46,628 nucleotides of DNA from a virus: positions 1 to 46,628 of IMG/VR virus record IMGVR_UViG_3300042434_000967. One strand, written 5' to 3'. This document shows positions 37,841 to 44,479 of this stretch, in pieces (position 1 is the first letter of the stretch; the number at the start of each line of letters is the position of its first letter). A program made the position numbers and the translations under genes. Below the pieces are notes generated by a model. It was not told where the DNA came from and searched no databases. It saw only the letters and a list, made by a program, of their open reading frames with translations.

Positions 37841-37867
37841 TAAAAAGCCCGACACTAAGGCCGGGCC
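37841..37867 (-). terminator. Intrinsic terminator before the TerS gene
   Basis: On the - strand GCCCGGC pairs with GTCGGGC (one G-T pair) around the loop CTTAGT and is followed by TTTTTATT (37846-37839). It lies 24 bases after the stop of the gene at 37891. Confidence 0.8.
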
Positions 37868-37890
37868 GTTGATCGGTAGCGGTGCAAGGG

Positions 37891-38199
37891 TTAGCGGTGC
37901 CAGCTGATCAGCTCACGCGCCATAGCCTTGGCTGTGCACACGCCAGTACTGAGGCTATAAATCTCACCGGCTGCCATAACGCGGTCGTGATCGATCCGGC
38001 TGTAAAGCTTGCGGGCCGCGTCATCCCAACGTGCTAGGGCTATGTCGTTAAAGTTCGGATCTTGGCTTGCTAGCAGTTCTTCGGGCCCGAACATGCCAGC
38101 CAAGGCGGAACGGTAGCCGTTGCCGGCAAACTGTAGAAAGTAAGCGTGAAACAGGTCGGCAGAGTGCGCCAGATACTGCTTGCGGGTGATAGTTGCCAT
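37891..38199 (-). CDS. Hypothetical protein, 102 aa
   Basis: Not recognised. I take the ATG at 38199 (MATITRKQYLAHSADLFHAY), because the longer open frame overlaps the upstream gene. The protein is probably helical: FHAYFLQFAGNGYRSALAGM, then DIALARWDDAARKLYSRIDH and AMARELISWHR. Trp, His and Tyr are frequent. It is followed by a strong terminator and so may be the end of a short transcript that begins before 39112. Function cannot be inferred. Confidence 0.65.
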   Translation of the reverse strand: MATITRKQYLAHSADLFHAYFLQFAGNGYRSALAGMFGPEELLASQDPNFNDIALARWDDAARKLYSRIDHDRVMAAGEIYSLSTGVCTAKAMARELISWHR

Positions 38200-38257
38200 T
38201 GTGTGAGCCTGTGGGTTGGGTCTCGTGTGAAACAATAACGCCGGCACGTGCCAGCTG

Positions 38258-39112
38258 TCAAGCAAGTGGCGCGGCAAGCGATCCAGCTGATCCGTCCGGC
38301 CAAGGGTAGGACTCCCGGCGCCACTCCTGATCTGCCGGCAGCAGTGCCAAGCCAGTTAGCGCCACCAGATCAGAGCGATCCACTCCAGCGGCAACCTTCT
38401 CAAGCCTGATGTAGGCACCGCAGCTGAGGTCCTCCACTACCCAACATTCGCCGCTCCACTCCAGGCACACCTGGAACAGTTCCTGCAGTTCCCGTTCCAG
38501 CTTGTCTTCGGGCAGGGAGTCCAGCTGGTCATCAGCCCAGAACTTAGCGGTGCTCGGGCCGTAAGCGTTACGCTCCAGCACCGCTTCAGGGCAGTAGGCA
38601 GCCAGCTGATCGCGGATAGCGTCGCGCCAGTCTGACGCGTAGCAATCCTGCCAAGCCCGCTCAATCTCCTCCAGCTCCAGCGTGGAGTGTTCGTCGTCGC
38701 TGATCAGCGGATAAGACTCTAGCGCTTCTACGGTTTCGAGCACGTCTGCCGGGACCCGCAGCAGATCCAGCACAACGCCGGACCCGTTCCAGCCGTAACC
38801 AACAGTCAAGATGCCGCCTAGGGGATCGGGTGTGCTGGTGGGATCGGTCAAGACGTTGAAATTAGCCTTGCCCACTAGCCCGGTGCTCGCGTAGTCACTC
38901 CAGCCGCAATAGGAAGGAACAAAGCCAAGGGAGACATCGCGCCAGCGCTCAGATAGGCAGGTCTCTAGGTGGCGCTCCGGGGTGTGGTGCCACTGATGGG
39001 AACAATCCGTCTCGGGTTCGCCGTCTCGGATCAGAACCCAGTGACCGGAGCAAATCTCCAGCCGTCCGATACGCTCCAGCAGAACGGGGCTCGCCTTAGG
39101 TGTGGTTGCCAT
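38258..39112 (-). CDS. Conserved phage-type hypothetical protein, 284 aa
   Basis: No defined function. The N-terminal part (ICSGHWVLIRDGEPETDCSH, then QWHHTPERHLETCLSERWRD) is rich in Cys, His and Trp. The middle (VLETVEALESYPLISDDEHS, then EEIERAWQDCYASDWRDAIR) has a pattern, L-E-x-Y-P-x-x-x-D-E-x-x-S, that I have seen in proteins of actinobacteriophages and other phages of unknown function. The C-terminal part is hydrophobic and mixed. It is the first gene of the leftward terminase cluster and is divergent from the RlpA cassette; a motif-type promoter lies 62 bases upstream of its ATG. It may be an early or middle protein. Confidence 0.65.
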   Translation of the reverse strand: MATTPKASPVLLERIGRLEICSGHWVLIRDGEPETDCSHQWHHTPERHLETCLSERWRDVSLGFVPSYCGWSDYASTGLVGKANFNVLTDPTSTPDPLGGILTVGYGWNGSGVVLDLLRVPADVLETVEALESYPLISDDEHSTLELEEIERAWQDCYASDWRDAIRDQLAAYCPEAVLERNAYGPSTAKFWADDQLDSLPEDKLERELQELFQVCLEWSGECWVVEDLSCGAYIRLEKVAAGVDRSDLVALTGLALLPADQEWRRESYPWPDGSAGSLAAPLA

Positions 39113-39173
39113 TGGAAAGGTCTTCCTTGGTGTGCTCCGCCATCATTGCGCCAGCACCAGCCCTAAACCGTTG

Positions 39174-39185
39174 TGTTGTTACACA
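39174..39185 (-). promoter_or_regulatory. Promoter-like 12-mer in the divergent gap 39113-39249
   Basis: TGTGTAACAACA on the - strand agrees with TGTGCWACAMTA at 10 of 12 positions. It points leftward to the gene at 39112. The same gap must also contain a rightward promoter for the RlpA cassette, but I see no convincing one. Confidence 0.4.
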
Positions 39186-39249
39186 TCGTCATGTGGCTGG
39201 CCTGGGTTAACCGTTGCGTTAATGTCGCAGGGTACGGCACATCGAGCCT

Positions 39250-39648
39250 ATGTTCACCAGTCAAAGAGACCGCGCAGACGCCCGAGAGGCTGAACGCGAA
39301 CAGTTGCGCCTAGAAAAGCGCCACCTACGCGACCTACGGTGGGCGGTTGAACGCTCCAGCATCGAAGCTTCAGACTGGGCTGATTTGCTGGCACTGCAGG
39401 CTGCCCACGGTAAAGAAGGCCCGCTACAGGTGTGGCGCGAACTCGTGCCTTACTGGCGGAACTGCCAGCGCTTAAACGGTGGTGCCGACATACCGGCAGA
39501 ACTTTTTCCACAAGCTACGGGAATTTTTCCGCGCACACCGGAACCCGTTAAGGCCCCAGCTAACCGCGCTAAGGCAACACCAGGGGCACCGCGTAAACGC
39601 CGCAGTGATGCAGGGAAGCGCCAGCCATCGCGCAAGGAGGCAGCATGA
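39250..39648 (+). CDS. Hypothetical charged protein before RlpA, 132 aa
   Basis: Not recognised. The first 40 residues are a charged helix (RDRADAREAEREQLRLEKRH, LRDLRWAVERSS), followed by a tryptophan-rich middle (DWADLLALQAAHGKEGPLQV, WRELVPYWRNCQRLN) and a basic, proline-rich C terminus (KAPANRAKATPGAPRKRRSD). It looks like a DNA- or RNA-binding protein with a disordered tail. The stop overlaps the ATG of rlpA (ATGA), so the two are expressed as a pair. It points against the surrounding - strand genes. Confidence 0.6.
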   Translation: MFTSQRDRADAREAEREQLRLEKRHLRDLRWAVERSSIEASDWADLLALQAAHGKEGPLQVWRELVPYWRNCQRLNGGADIPAELFPQATGIFPRTPEPVKAPANRAKATPGAPRKRRSDAGKRQPSRKEAA

Positions 39649-39962
39649 AGCGGCTTGCCCTTTTGTGGTTGCTGGCAGCCACTCACGCGCCAGCTGATGC
39701 CAGGCAAGTTACGGCAACGGTTTATCACCCCTGGTATCACGGGCGCCCGACCGCTTGTGGGCAAACGTACCAGCACTGGGGGGTGAGTGCTGCTCACCCT
39801 TGGTTGCCGTGCGGGACTCGCTTACGGATCCAACACCAAGGGAGAGTGCTAACCGTGCCAGTTACAGACCGTTGTGACTGCGGATCCGTTGATCTGTCTG
39901 CCGGGGCTGCCTACAAGCTGGGAGTTCCAATCAACGGTACCGCTACCGTCACGATCCACTAG
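39645..39962 (+). CDS. Exported RlpA-like (double-psi beta-barrel) protein, 105 aa
   Basis: The first 19 residues (KRLALLWLLAATHAPADA) are a signal peptide. The remainder is a compact double-psi barrel of RlpA type: VTATVYHPWYHGRPTACGQT, GVSAAHPWLPCGTRLRIQHQ, VTDRCDCGSVDLSAGAAYKL. The conserved D-R-x-x-x-G-x-x-x-D-L-S element with its catalytic Asp and the P-x-G-T-R/L loop are all present. Bacterial RlpA proteins cleave glycan strands without peptides. Here it may open or soften the cell wall, either as an auxiliary lysin or a defence-related change. It stands apart from the lysis genes at 6538-8655. A strong terminator follows. Confidence 0.85.
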   Translation: MKRLALLWLLAATHAPADARQVTATVYHPWYHGRPTACGQTYQHWGVSAAHPWLPCGTRLRIQHQGRVLTVPVTDRCDCGSVDLSAGAAYKLGVPINGTATVTIH

Positions 39963-39973
39963 CGCTCCAATCC

Positions 39974-39998
39974 GGCTCCCACCACGGGAGCCTTTTTT
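39974..39998 (+). terminator. Intrinsic terminator after rlpA
   Basis: GGCTCCC (39974-39980) pairs with GGGAGCC (39986-39992) around ACCAC and is followed by TTTTTT (39993-39998). It lies 12 bases behind the stop of rlpA. Confidence 0.92.
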
Positions 39999-40010
39999 GT
40001 GCCTTGGCTT

Positions 40011-40052
40011 GAGAATGATTATCAGTCTCATTCTCAGTGAGACTCATGAGAC
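40011..40052. promoter_or_regulatory. Dyad-rich sequence with a Fur-box-like 19-mer and TGAGACTC
   Basis: GAGAATGATTATCAGTCTC (40011-40029) agrees with the Fur consensus GATAATGATAATCATTATC at 15 of 19 bases. It overlaps AGTCTCA (40024-40030), which forms with TGAGACT (40038-40044) a 7-bp inverted repeat. No gene starts nearby in either direction (rlpA ends at 39962, the nuclease gene ends at 40205), so control of a known gene is not evident. Confidence 0.3.
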
Positions 40053-40159
40053 ACACCACGAGACAGCCGTAGGCGGAAATACCAGCCACGCTCCAGCAGA
40101 CCTCCCACCATGGAAGGATGTATTAGCAGGATCGCCAATAAATACCAGGTATTGGCATT

Positions 40160-40220
40160 ATGAATGGCCGAAACAATACATGAATGGCGATTATGAATGG
40201 AGTTTTAGGCAGTATGAATG
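40160..40220 (+). repeat. Four direct repeats of ATGAATGG
   Basis: ATGAATGG begins at 40160, 40180, 40193 and 40213, with spacings of 20, 13 and 20 bases. Three copies are preceded by T or A-T. The spacing is not a multiple of three, so this is not a simple peptide repeat. The cluster lies in the gap between two genes whose 3' ends meet. Confidence 0.7.
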
Positions 40221-41062
40221 GCGTTTTGTAGTGCGTCAAAGTAACGGTGGCAGCGCTCCAGGAAAGATTCCTCCGCCTGCTTTAGTTCTTCTGGGGTCAT
40301 CCAGTGAATGTTTGGAGCACCACAGCGGCGTGCCAAGACAATCACAGCTCCAGTTGGAGTTAGCCCGGTCAAGTGTTTGAGTCCGAGGCTGTAGGCACCG
40401 CACTGATCAATGTATGAATGGCCCGGAGGTAATCGTTCCAGTCCTTCATCGTCGGTTTTTGTCTTTCTGCTAACGCTCGTTTTCCAGTCGGCTACTACAA
40501 GAGAATTATTTTTGAATCCCAGTAGGGCGTCTGCTGTTCCAGCAAAGCCGGCTGGGTGGTGAATGGAAAATTCGCTGGCGAAAATTTCGGTGACGTTCTC
40601 GGCGATCCAGTCAGACAATCCCCTGGCGTAGCCTGCTGCGCTCCAGCCAACTCGGGGAACATTTGGGCGGACTCGTTTGAGTGCCCACTGGGTGATGGGA
40701 ACTGGGATGCGGGCCAAGCCGTTGTCGTCCCAGCGGATGCTGTTGCGCTTGTTGGCGGTGGAACGCGCCAGCTGTTGGGCTGTCTTGAGGAGGTATTCCG
40801 CTTGTGAATGGGCCATGTTGCCGCGTGTTGCGGCGATGTTGCGCTGGCAGCTTGCCTCTGTAGGTCCCAAGCGAGCTTCCCAGCGTTCCAGTCCGGTTTT
40901 GTCGCTTGTTTCCTTTAGGATGTGTGTAACACTATGGTAGATGTTGTTATTGATGTCCCGGTAGACCCGGAAGGGGCCTGAATTGTCTTGTTCCAGCCTC
41001 CATTTACGCAGTGATGCCAGTGTGTCTTGCGTATTGGAGGCCATTTGAATAGTTTTTCCCAA
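40205..41062 (-). CDS. RecB-like PD-(D/E)XK exonuclease, 285 aa
   Basis: The nuclease core follows the RecB/Cas4 pattern: ATRGNMAHSQAEYLL (R-G-x-x-x-H), ASEFSIHHPAGFAGTADALL with the metal-binding Asp in G-T-A-D, LVVADWKTSVSRKT with D-x-K, and YIDQCGAYSLGL with the Q-x-x-x-Y motif. No iron-sulphur Cys cluster is present, so it resembles phage exonucleases used in recombination or in host DNA breakdown rather than Cas4. It could work with the SSB-like protein encoded upstream in the same unit, like a single-strand annealing pair. The first ATG (41062) is used; a second is 18 bases later. Confidence 0.85.
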   Translation of the reverse strand: MGKTIQMASNTQDTLASLRKWRLEQDNSGPFRVYRDINNNIYHSVTHILKETSDKTGLERWEARLGPTEASCQRNIAATRGNMAHSQAEYLLKTAQQLARSTANKRNSIRWDDNGLARIPVPITQWALKRVRPNVPRVGWSAAGYARGLSDWIAENVTEIFASEFSIHHPAGFAGTADALLGFKNNSLVVADWKTSVSRKTKTDDEGLERLPPGHSYIDQCGAYSLGLKHLTGLTPTGAVIVLARRCGAPNIHWMTPEELKQAEESFLERCHRYFDALQNAIHTA

Positions 41063-41077
41063 ACTGATAATACCACT

Positions 41078-41104
41078 AAAAAGGCCCCGCGCAATGGCAG
41101 GGCC
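41078..41104 (-). terminator. Intrinsic terminator between the small gene and the nuclease gene
   Basis: On the - strand GGCCC (41104-41100) pairs with GGGCC (41087-41083), with additional G-C rich loop, followed by TTTTT (41082-41078). It lies eight bases behind the stop at 41113, and its 3' end is just before the nuclease start. It may reduce nuclease expression. Confidence 0.65.
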
Positions 41105-41112
41105 GGTGTTTT

Positions 41113-41331
41113 TTAACCTTGTGATTCTTGAATGGCGGACAAAGTATTAAGTTCATCCCGAATTTCGCATAGGCGACCTTCTATACCGTCAAGCATTGGG
41201 ATAATTTTATGTGCGTCTTCAAGAAGACCGGCTATACGCCAGAGCGCATCTTGAGTGGATACTAAATCGACGTCAGGGATGTTTTTGCTGCGGATAGCAG
41301 CAGCTATATCCCATAATCCTTCGTTATCCAT
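41113..41331 (-). CDS. Small hypothetical helical protein, 72 aa
   Basis: Not recognised. The ATG at 41331 follows the upstream stop after one base; the longer frame is rejected. The product (MDNEGLWDIAAAIRSKNIPD, then DALWRIAGLLEDAHKIIPML and IEGRLCEIRDELNTL) is almost wholly helical with heptad-like hydrophobic positions, so it probably forms a coiled-coil dimer or a four-helix assembly. It is co-transcribed with the SSB-like gene and is followed by a terminator. It could be a partner of the SSB or the nuclease; there is no direct sign for either. Confidence 0.6.
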   Translation of the reverse strand: MDNEGLWDIAAAIRSKNIPDVDLVSTQDALWRIAGLLEDAHKIIPMLDGIEGRLCEIRDELNTLSAIQESQG

Positions 41332-41332
41332 C

Positions 41333-41914
41333 TCAAGCCGCCTTGAAGGGATTACCGCCAGCCAGCAGGCGGGTGATGTCGAAGCCTTCGGATTTGGCCT
41401 CGATCCAGGCGGCGTCAATGTGCTCTTGGCTGCCCTTTTTGCGGGGGACGGGGCGGACGGTGTACTCGGTGGTGAGGCCGCTGCCCTTTTTGCCGATGGT
41501 GAAGTCCCACTCCAGCAGTTCGGCGTAGTCCTCCATCTGGGAGATCTGGTCGATTTCCTTGAGGATCGACTTTTGGGTGATCTGCAGGACTTGGACCTTG
41601 CCGGACTCGTAGTTGTACACCGGGCAGGCGATAGCGAACTTCACGTCTGCTGTTCCAGGGCCGCCGCGGCCTTCGCGGGGCTCGAAGTCGCCCATTTCGG
41701 CAACCACGTCCTCATAGGTGGGCTCGAAATCAAAGCGGAAGGGCTTGTTAACGCCGTTGGCAGCACCCCAGGACTCGTAGAACTCCAGAGGTTCGTCAGT
41801 GAGTAGGGCGAAGCGGACGGAGCCACCATCGGGGAGTTTTGAAAGGCTGAGGTAGCCGCCGCCGGTGCTGTTGGAGGTGACTGCTGCTGAGGCGGTTTTG
41901 CTGAGAAATGCCAT
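41333..41914 (-). CDS. Probable single-stranded DNA-binding protein, 193 aa
   Basis: The protein has a compact beta-rich core (LSLSKLPDGGSVRFALLTDE, KFAIACPVYNYESGKVQVLQ, LLEWDFTIGKKGSGLTTEYT with VRPVPRKKG) as in OB-fold proteins, plus a helical C terminus (EAKSEGFDITRLLAGGN). The phrase V-x-V-L-x-I-T-Q-K-S-I with L-E-W-D-x-x-I-x-K-x-G-x-G-x-x-T-x-Y is the form that I know from phage SSBs of the T4 gp32 or cyanophage kind. Basic residues and aromatics are spread over the core. It would protect single-stranded DNA for the polymerase and the primase-helicase; it lies divergent to the latter across 141 bases. Not certain without a search. Confidence 0.65.
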   Translation of the reverse strand: MAFLSKTASAAVTSNSTGGGYLSLSKLPDGGSVRFALLTDEPLEFYESWGAANGVNKPFRFDFEPTYEDVVAEMGDFEPREGRGGPGTADVKFAIACPVYNYESGKVQVLQITQKSILKEIDQISQMEDYAELLEWDFTIGKKGSGLTTEYTVRPVPRKKGSQEHIDAAWIEAKSEGFDITRLLAGGNPFKAA

Positions 41915-41954
41915 GGTCTAGGTGTTTGGTGTGGTCGGCAGGAGTGCCAACGCC

Positions 41955-41967
41955 TTACACAGTAACA
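41955..41967. promoter_or_regulatory. Shared palindrome in the divergent control region
   Basis: CTTACACAGTAAC contains TTAC-ACA-GTAA and repeats the 11-mer CTTACACAGTA found behind the RHH gene (5110-5120). It lies in the 141-base gap that must contain the promoters for the leftward SSB unit and the rightward primase-helicase unit. It is a candidate operator. Confidence 0.35.
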
Positions 41968-41992
41968 CCTGCTTGACCCCTTGGCTACCATG

Positions 41993-42027
41993 AAAAAACG
42001 GCCCTACAGCGGGAGCTGCGGGGCCGT
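41993..42027 (-). terminator. Leftward intrinsic terminator within the divergent gap
   Basis: ACGGCCC (41998-42004) pairs with GGGCCGT (42021-42027); read on the - strand the stem is followed by TTTTTTC (41998-41993). It would end transcripts that run leftward through the gap, either as a leader attenuator of the SSB operon or as a barrier to antisense transcripts. On the + strand it could form in the leader of the primase-helicase transcript. Confidence 0.6.
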
Positions 42028-42042
42028 GGATTCCATTCTCAT

Positions 42043-42051
42043 GTGAGACTC
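42043..42051 (+). promoter_or_regulatory. TGAGACTC motif before the primase-helicase
   Basis: GTGAGACTC ends five bases before the ATG at 42056. The 8-mer TGAGACTC or its inverse occurs before several + strand early genes (19-26, 4510-4517, 5055-5062) and also at 40038-40045. It may be a phage regulatory site; it replaces a Shine-Dalgarno sequence here. Confidence 0.4.
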
Positions 42052-42055
42052 TAAC

Positions 42056-44479
42056 ATGTCGCAAAGTAAGACGCAGGATCTGCTGGCTTTTGTGCGCCAG
42101 CTGCCTGTGGGGATGGCGTATGCGCCGATCTACGCCAAGGATCAGGCGATCCAGTCCGGGAAAATCTCGAAGGGCAAAACGCCGTTGGAGCGCAGTCACC
42201 ATCAGGTGATGGCGCCTTCGGATGTGGCGCTCCAGATCGAGCGGAAGCCAGATGTGTTCCAGGCGGTGGGCGTCTTTACAGGCGGTCGCAGCATGGGACT
42301 CGTGATTCTCGACGTGGATCGGAATCTCAGTCGTCTCAAAAAGAAGTGGGGTGAGTCGCTGGAGGGTGCTCCAGTCGTTACGTCGACTAAGGCGAATGCG
42401 GCGAAGTACCTGTTCCGCGTTCCTGAGGCTCTGTGGGGCTCGGTGAAGGGTTTTGGGCTGTCGGATACCGGCGCTGGGTACGAGGTGCTCTGGGGCCGTC
42501 AGGGCGTCATCTACGGGGCTTATCCGGGCTCCAGTGATGGGAAGGCACCAGAAGGGCAATACGGCTTTGAAGGCGACCTGGAGGCGATTCCTGACGCTCC
42601 TGAATGGTTGTTGGCGGAGATGCGGGATCACGCCGGTAAGGAGATCCAAGACGGCGGCTTCATCAAAAACCGCAAGGCGCTGGATTTCTCGGATCGGGAC
42701 CCAGCTGAGGTGGCTGAGATCATCCAGTCGGCCTTGAAGGTGATTCCGGGGCAGGGCAATGGCAGCCGGGATCACTGGGTCAAGGTGGGGATGGCGATCC
42801 ACTCGGAGTTGCCGACTGACCTTGGTTTGACGCTTTGGTCGGCGTGGTCGGCGGAAGACCCTGAATTTTCACAGGATTGGGCAGACGGCAATCCTTGCGA
42901 GGAGGTCTGGAAATCGTTTCGCAAAGGGCCGGTCAGCCTTGGGACGCTCTTTTGGATGGCGGACCAGCAGATGCCGGGCCGACTGTGGTTGTCGGAGGAT
43001 TTGCGGAAGGTTGTTTCGGAAGCGGAGCAGGATCGCGTTCAGCGGTTTATTTCTGTGGGCTTGTCCCACAAGGAGATCATTGCTCGCGCTGAAAAAGCGA
43101 TGTTGCTGGAGGATCCTTCGGAGATCCAGCACACGCTCCACGAAATTGCGATGGAGGCCCGTTATAGGGATTCCAGTGCTGTTTCGCGGTTGCTTATTGC
43201 CCACCGTGAGTTCAAACGTGGGGCACAAGGTGGCAGTTTGCGTGAACTTTTGGAAGCGGATGTGTCGCCCATCGAATACTTGATTCCCGAATTACTGCCT
43301 AAGCCGGGCACTTTGCTGCTTCATGGCCGTGGTGGTTGCGGTAAGACGATGGCTGCCCTGACCATTGCCAAGCACATTGCCCGAGGTACGCCATTCAGTG
43401 TTCGCGGGGCTGATGTGCCGGTTGAACAGGGCAGCGTGCTGTGGCTTAACGGTGATCAAAACAGCCGCCGGATCCGCAAGCAGTTTGAGGATCTTGATTT
43501 TGTGGCCGACGATCCGGTGAGGATCGAGAACAAGGTTTCGATGCTTTGGTACGACTGGTTTATCAAGGCATTGGAAAAACACCAGCCAAAACTTGTTGTT
43601 TGGGATTCAGTGACCGCCTGTATGCGCGGCTGTGCCTACGACCAAAACAAAGCTGAGTACGCAGAACCGATGTACTGGTACAGCTCTGAAAACGGCGAGA
43701 GCTTCCCAGCCACCACCATCGTGTTTATTCACCACGCCAACAAGGAAGGTGGTTTCCGGGGAACCACGGCATTGGAAGACGCTGTGGACATTTCAATGGC
43801 CATCCGCAGGCCCGAGAAAAAAGAGCTGGAGTACATCGGTGCTGGTTCCAGGCTTATCACCATCACCAAGAGCCGTGAGGGCAACGAAGGCAAGCAGCTC
43901 AAGCTGACCCAGCAGGACGACCTGACCTTCAGCTTGGCTGACGTCGAAACGCCCGAGGACCAGAGCCAACCCGCATCGGTAGTGGATCGAGTGCTGGCGC
44001 GGCTGCGGGAAAGCGCTAAACCGCTATTGCGTACTCAACTAAACGCCGATCCCTTGTGCGGCGGAAAGGTCGAGGCGATCCGCAAGGCGCTAGAGCGCTT
44101 GGAAGACAAGGGGCTGGTTCGCTCCAGTGGTCAAGGCCGTTCCAAGCAGTACGAAGCTGTACTCGCACGCGCGGGGGGTGTGGACAATGTTGTCCTAAAA
44201 CCGGAAAACACCAGTACTGGCGCTGGATCTGGCACTCGGACAAATCCGGACAAGTCCAAAATTGTCCGGGTTTTGGCCTCGGAAGAGGCTTTAGAAGGCG
44301 AAACCGGACAAACACGGACAGAACCGGACAAAATTGAGGTGTTGTCCGTGCCAGTTTCCTTGCCGCGCAATGCTTCTGACGAAACCGGACAAGATTCCGG
44401 GTCGATCTTCACGCGCGAAGAGCGTTCGGAGGCGGAACTGAGCACCCTGATGGAGGAAGCCGCACGGCTGTGGGACTGA
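42056..44479 (+). CDS. Primase-helicase: prim-pol, PriCT, RepA-like ATPase and winged helix, 807 aa
   Basis: A multi-domain initiator and fork protein. Residues about 10-200 are a prim-pol/AEP domain (GLVILDVDRNLSRLKKKWGE with D86 and D88, VVTSTKANAAKYLFRVPE). Residues about 220-305 are a PriCT-2 domain (IPGQGNGSRDHWVKVGMAIH, EVWKSFRKG). Residues about 410-630 form a RecA-like hexameric ATPase of RepA type: Walker A LLLHGRGGCGKTMAALTIAK, VLWLNGDQ, Walker B KLVVWDSV, then TTIVFIHHANKEGGFRGTTA. Residues about 650-705 are a winged helix (ALERLEDKGLVRSSGQGRSK). The last 100 residues are disordered and coded by the iteron cluster. Together with PolA this gives the main replication set. No separate loader is found. 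Confidence 0.9.
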   Translation: MSQSKTQDLLAFVRQLPVGMAYAPIYAKDQAIQSGKISKGKTPLERSHHQVMAPSDVALQIERKPDVFQAVGVFTGGRSMGLVILDVDRNLSRLKKKWGESLEGAPVVTSTKANAAKYLFRVPEALWGSVKGFGLSDTGAGYEVLWGRQGVIYGAYPGSSDGKAPEGQYGFEGDLEAIPDAPEWLLAEMRDHAGKEIQDGGFIKNRKALDFSDRDPAEVAEIIQSALKVIPGQGNGSRDHWVKVGMAIHSELPTDLGLTLWSAWSAEDPEFSQDWADGNPCEEVWKSFRKGPVSLGTLFWMADQQMPGRLWLSEDLRKVVSEAEQDRVQRFISVGLSHKEIIARAEKAMLLEDPSEIQHTLHEIAMEARYRDSSAVSRLLIAHREFKRGAQGGSLRELLEADVSPIEYLIPELLPKPGTLLLHGRGGCGKTMAALTIAKHIARGTPFSVRGADVPVEQGSVLWLNGDQNSRRIRKQFEDLDFVADDPVRIENKVSMLWYDWFIKALEKHQPKLVVWDSVTACMRGCAYDQNKAEYAEPMYWYSSENGESFPATTIVFIHHANKEGGFRGTTALEDAVDISMAIRRPEKKELEYIGAGSRLITITKSREGNEGKQLKLTQQDDLTFSLADVETPEDQSQPASVVDRVLARLRESAKPLLRTQLNADPLCGGKVEAIRKALERLEDKGLVRSSGQGRSKQYEAVLARAGGVDNVVLKPENTSTGAGSGTRTNPDKSKIVRVLASEEALEGETGQTRTEPDKIEVLSVPVSLPRNASDETGQDSGSIFTREERSEAELSTLMEEAARLWD
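44182..44392. repeat. Iteron cluster, candidate replication origin
   Basis: About ten copies of GGACAA or TTGTCC lie within 211 bases: 44182, 44238, 44248, 44306, 44316 (GGACAG), 44326 and 44387 in direct orientation and 44190, 44262, 44342 in inverse orientation. Most are extended to CCGGACAA. The first two form the palindrome GGACAA-TG-TTGTCC. Copies occur in all three reading frames (TGQ, RT, PDK) and in both directions, so they are DNA elements and not a peptide repeat. They lie behind the winged-helix part of the primase-helicase gene, as in lambda O. Confidence 0.7.

Noticed and set aside
38226-38237. Further copy of the promoter-like 12-mer (TGTGAAACAATA, + strand)
   Set aside because: It points antisense into the gene at 38258-39112 and has no gene to drive, so it is not listed as a promoter; it may be chance or an antisense start.
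39874-40380. Long + strand frame over the end of rlpA and the end of the nuclease gene, with YEW repeats
   Set aside because: It runs opposite to two well-supported genes and through the rlpA terminator; the repeated YEW comes from the ATGAATGG DNA repeats, which are not in a constant frame.
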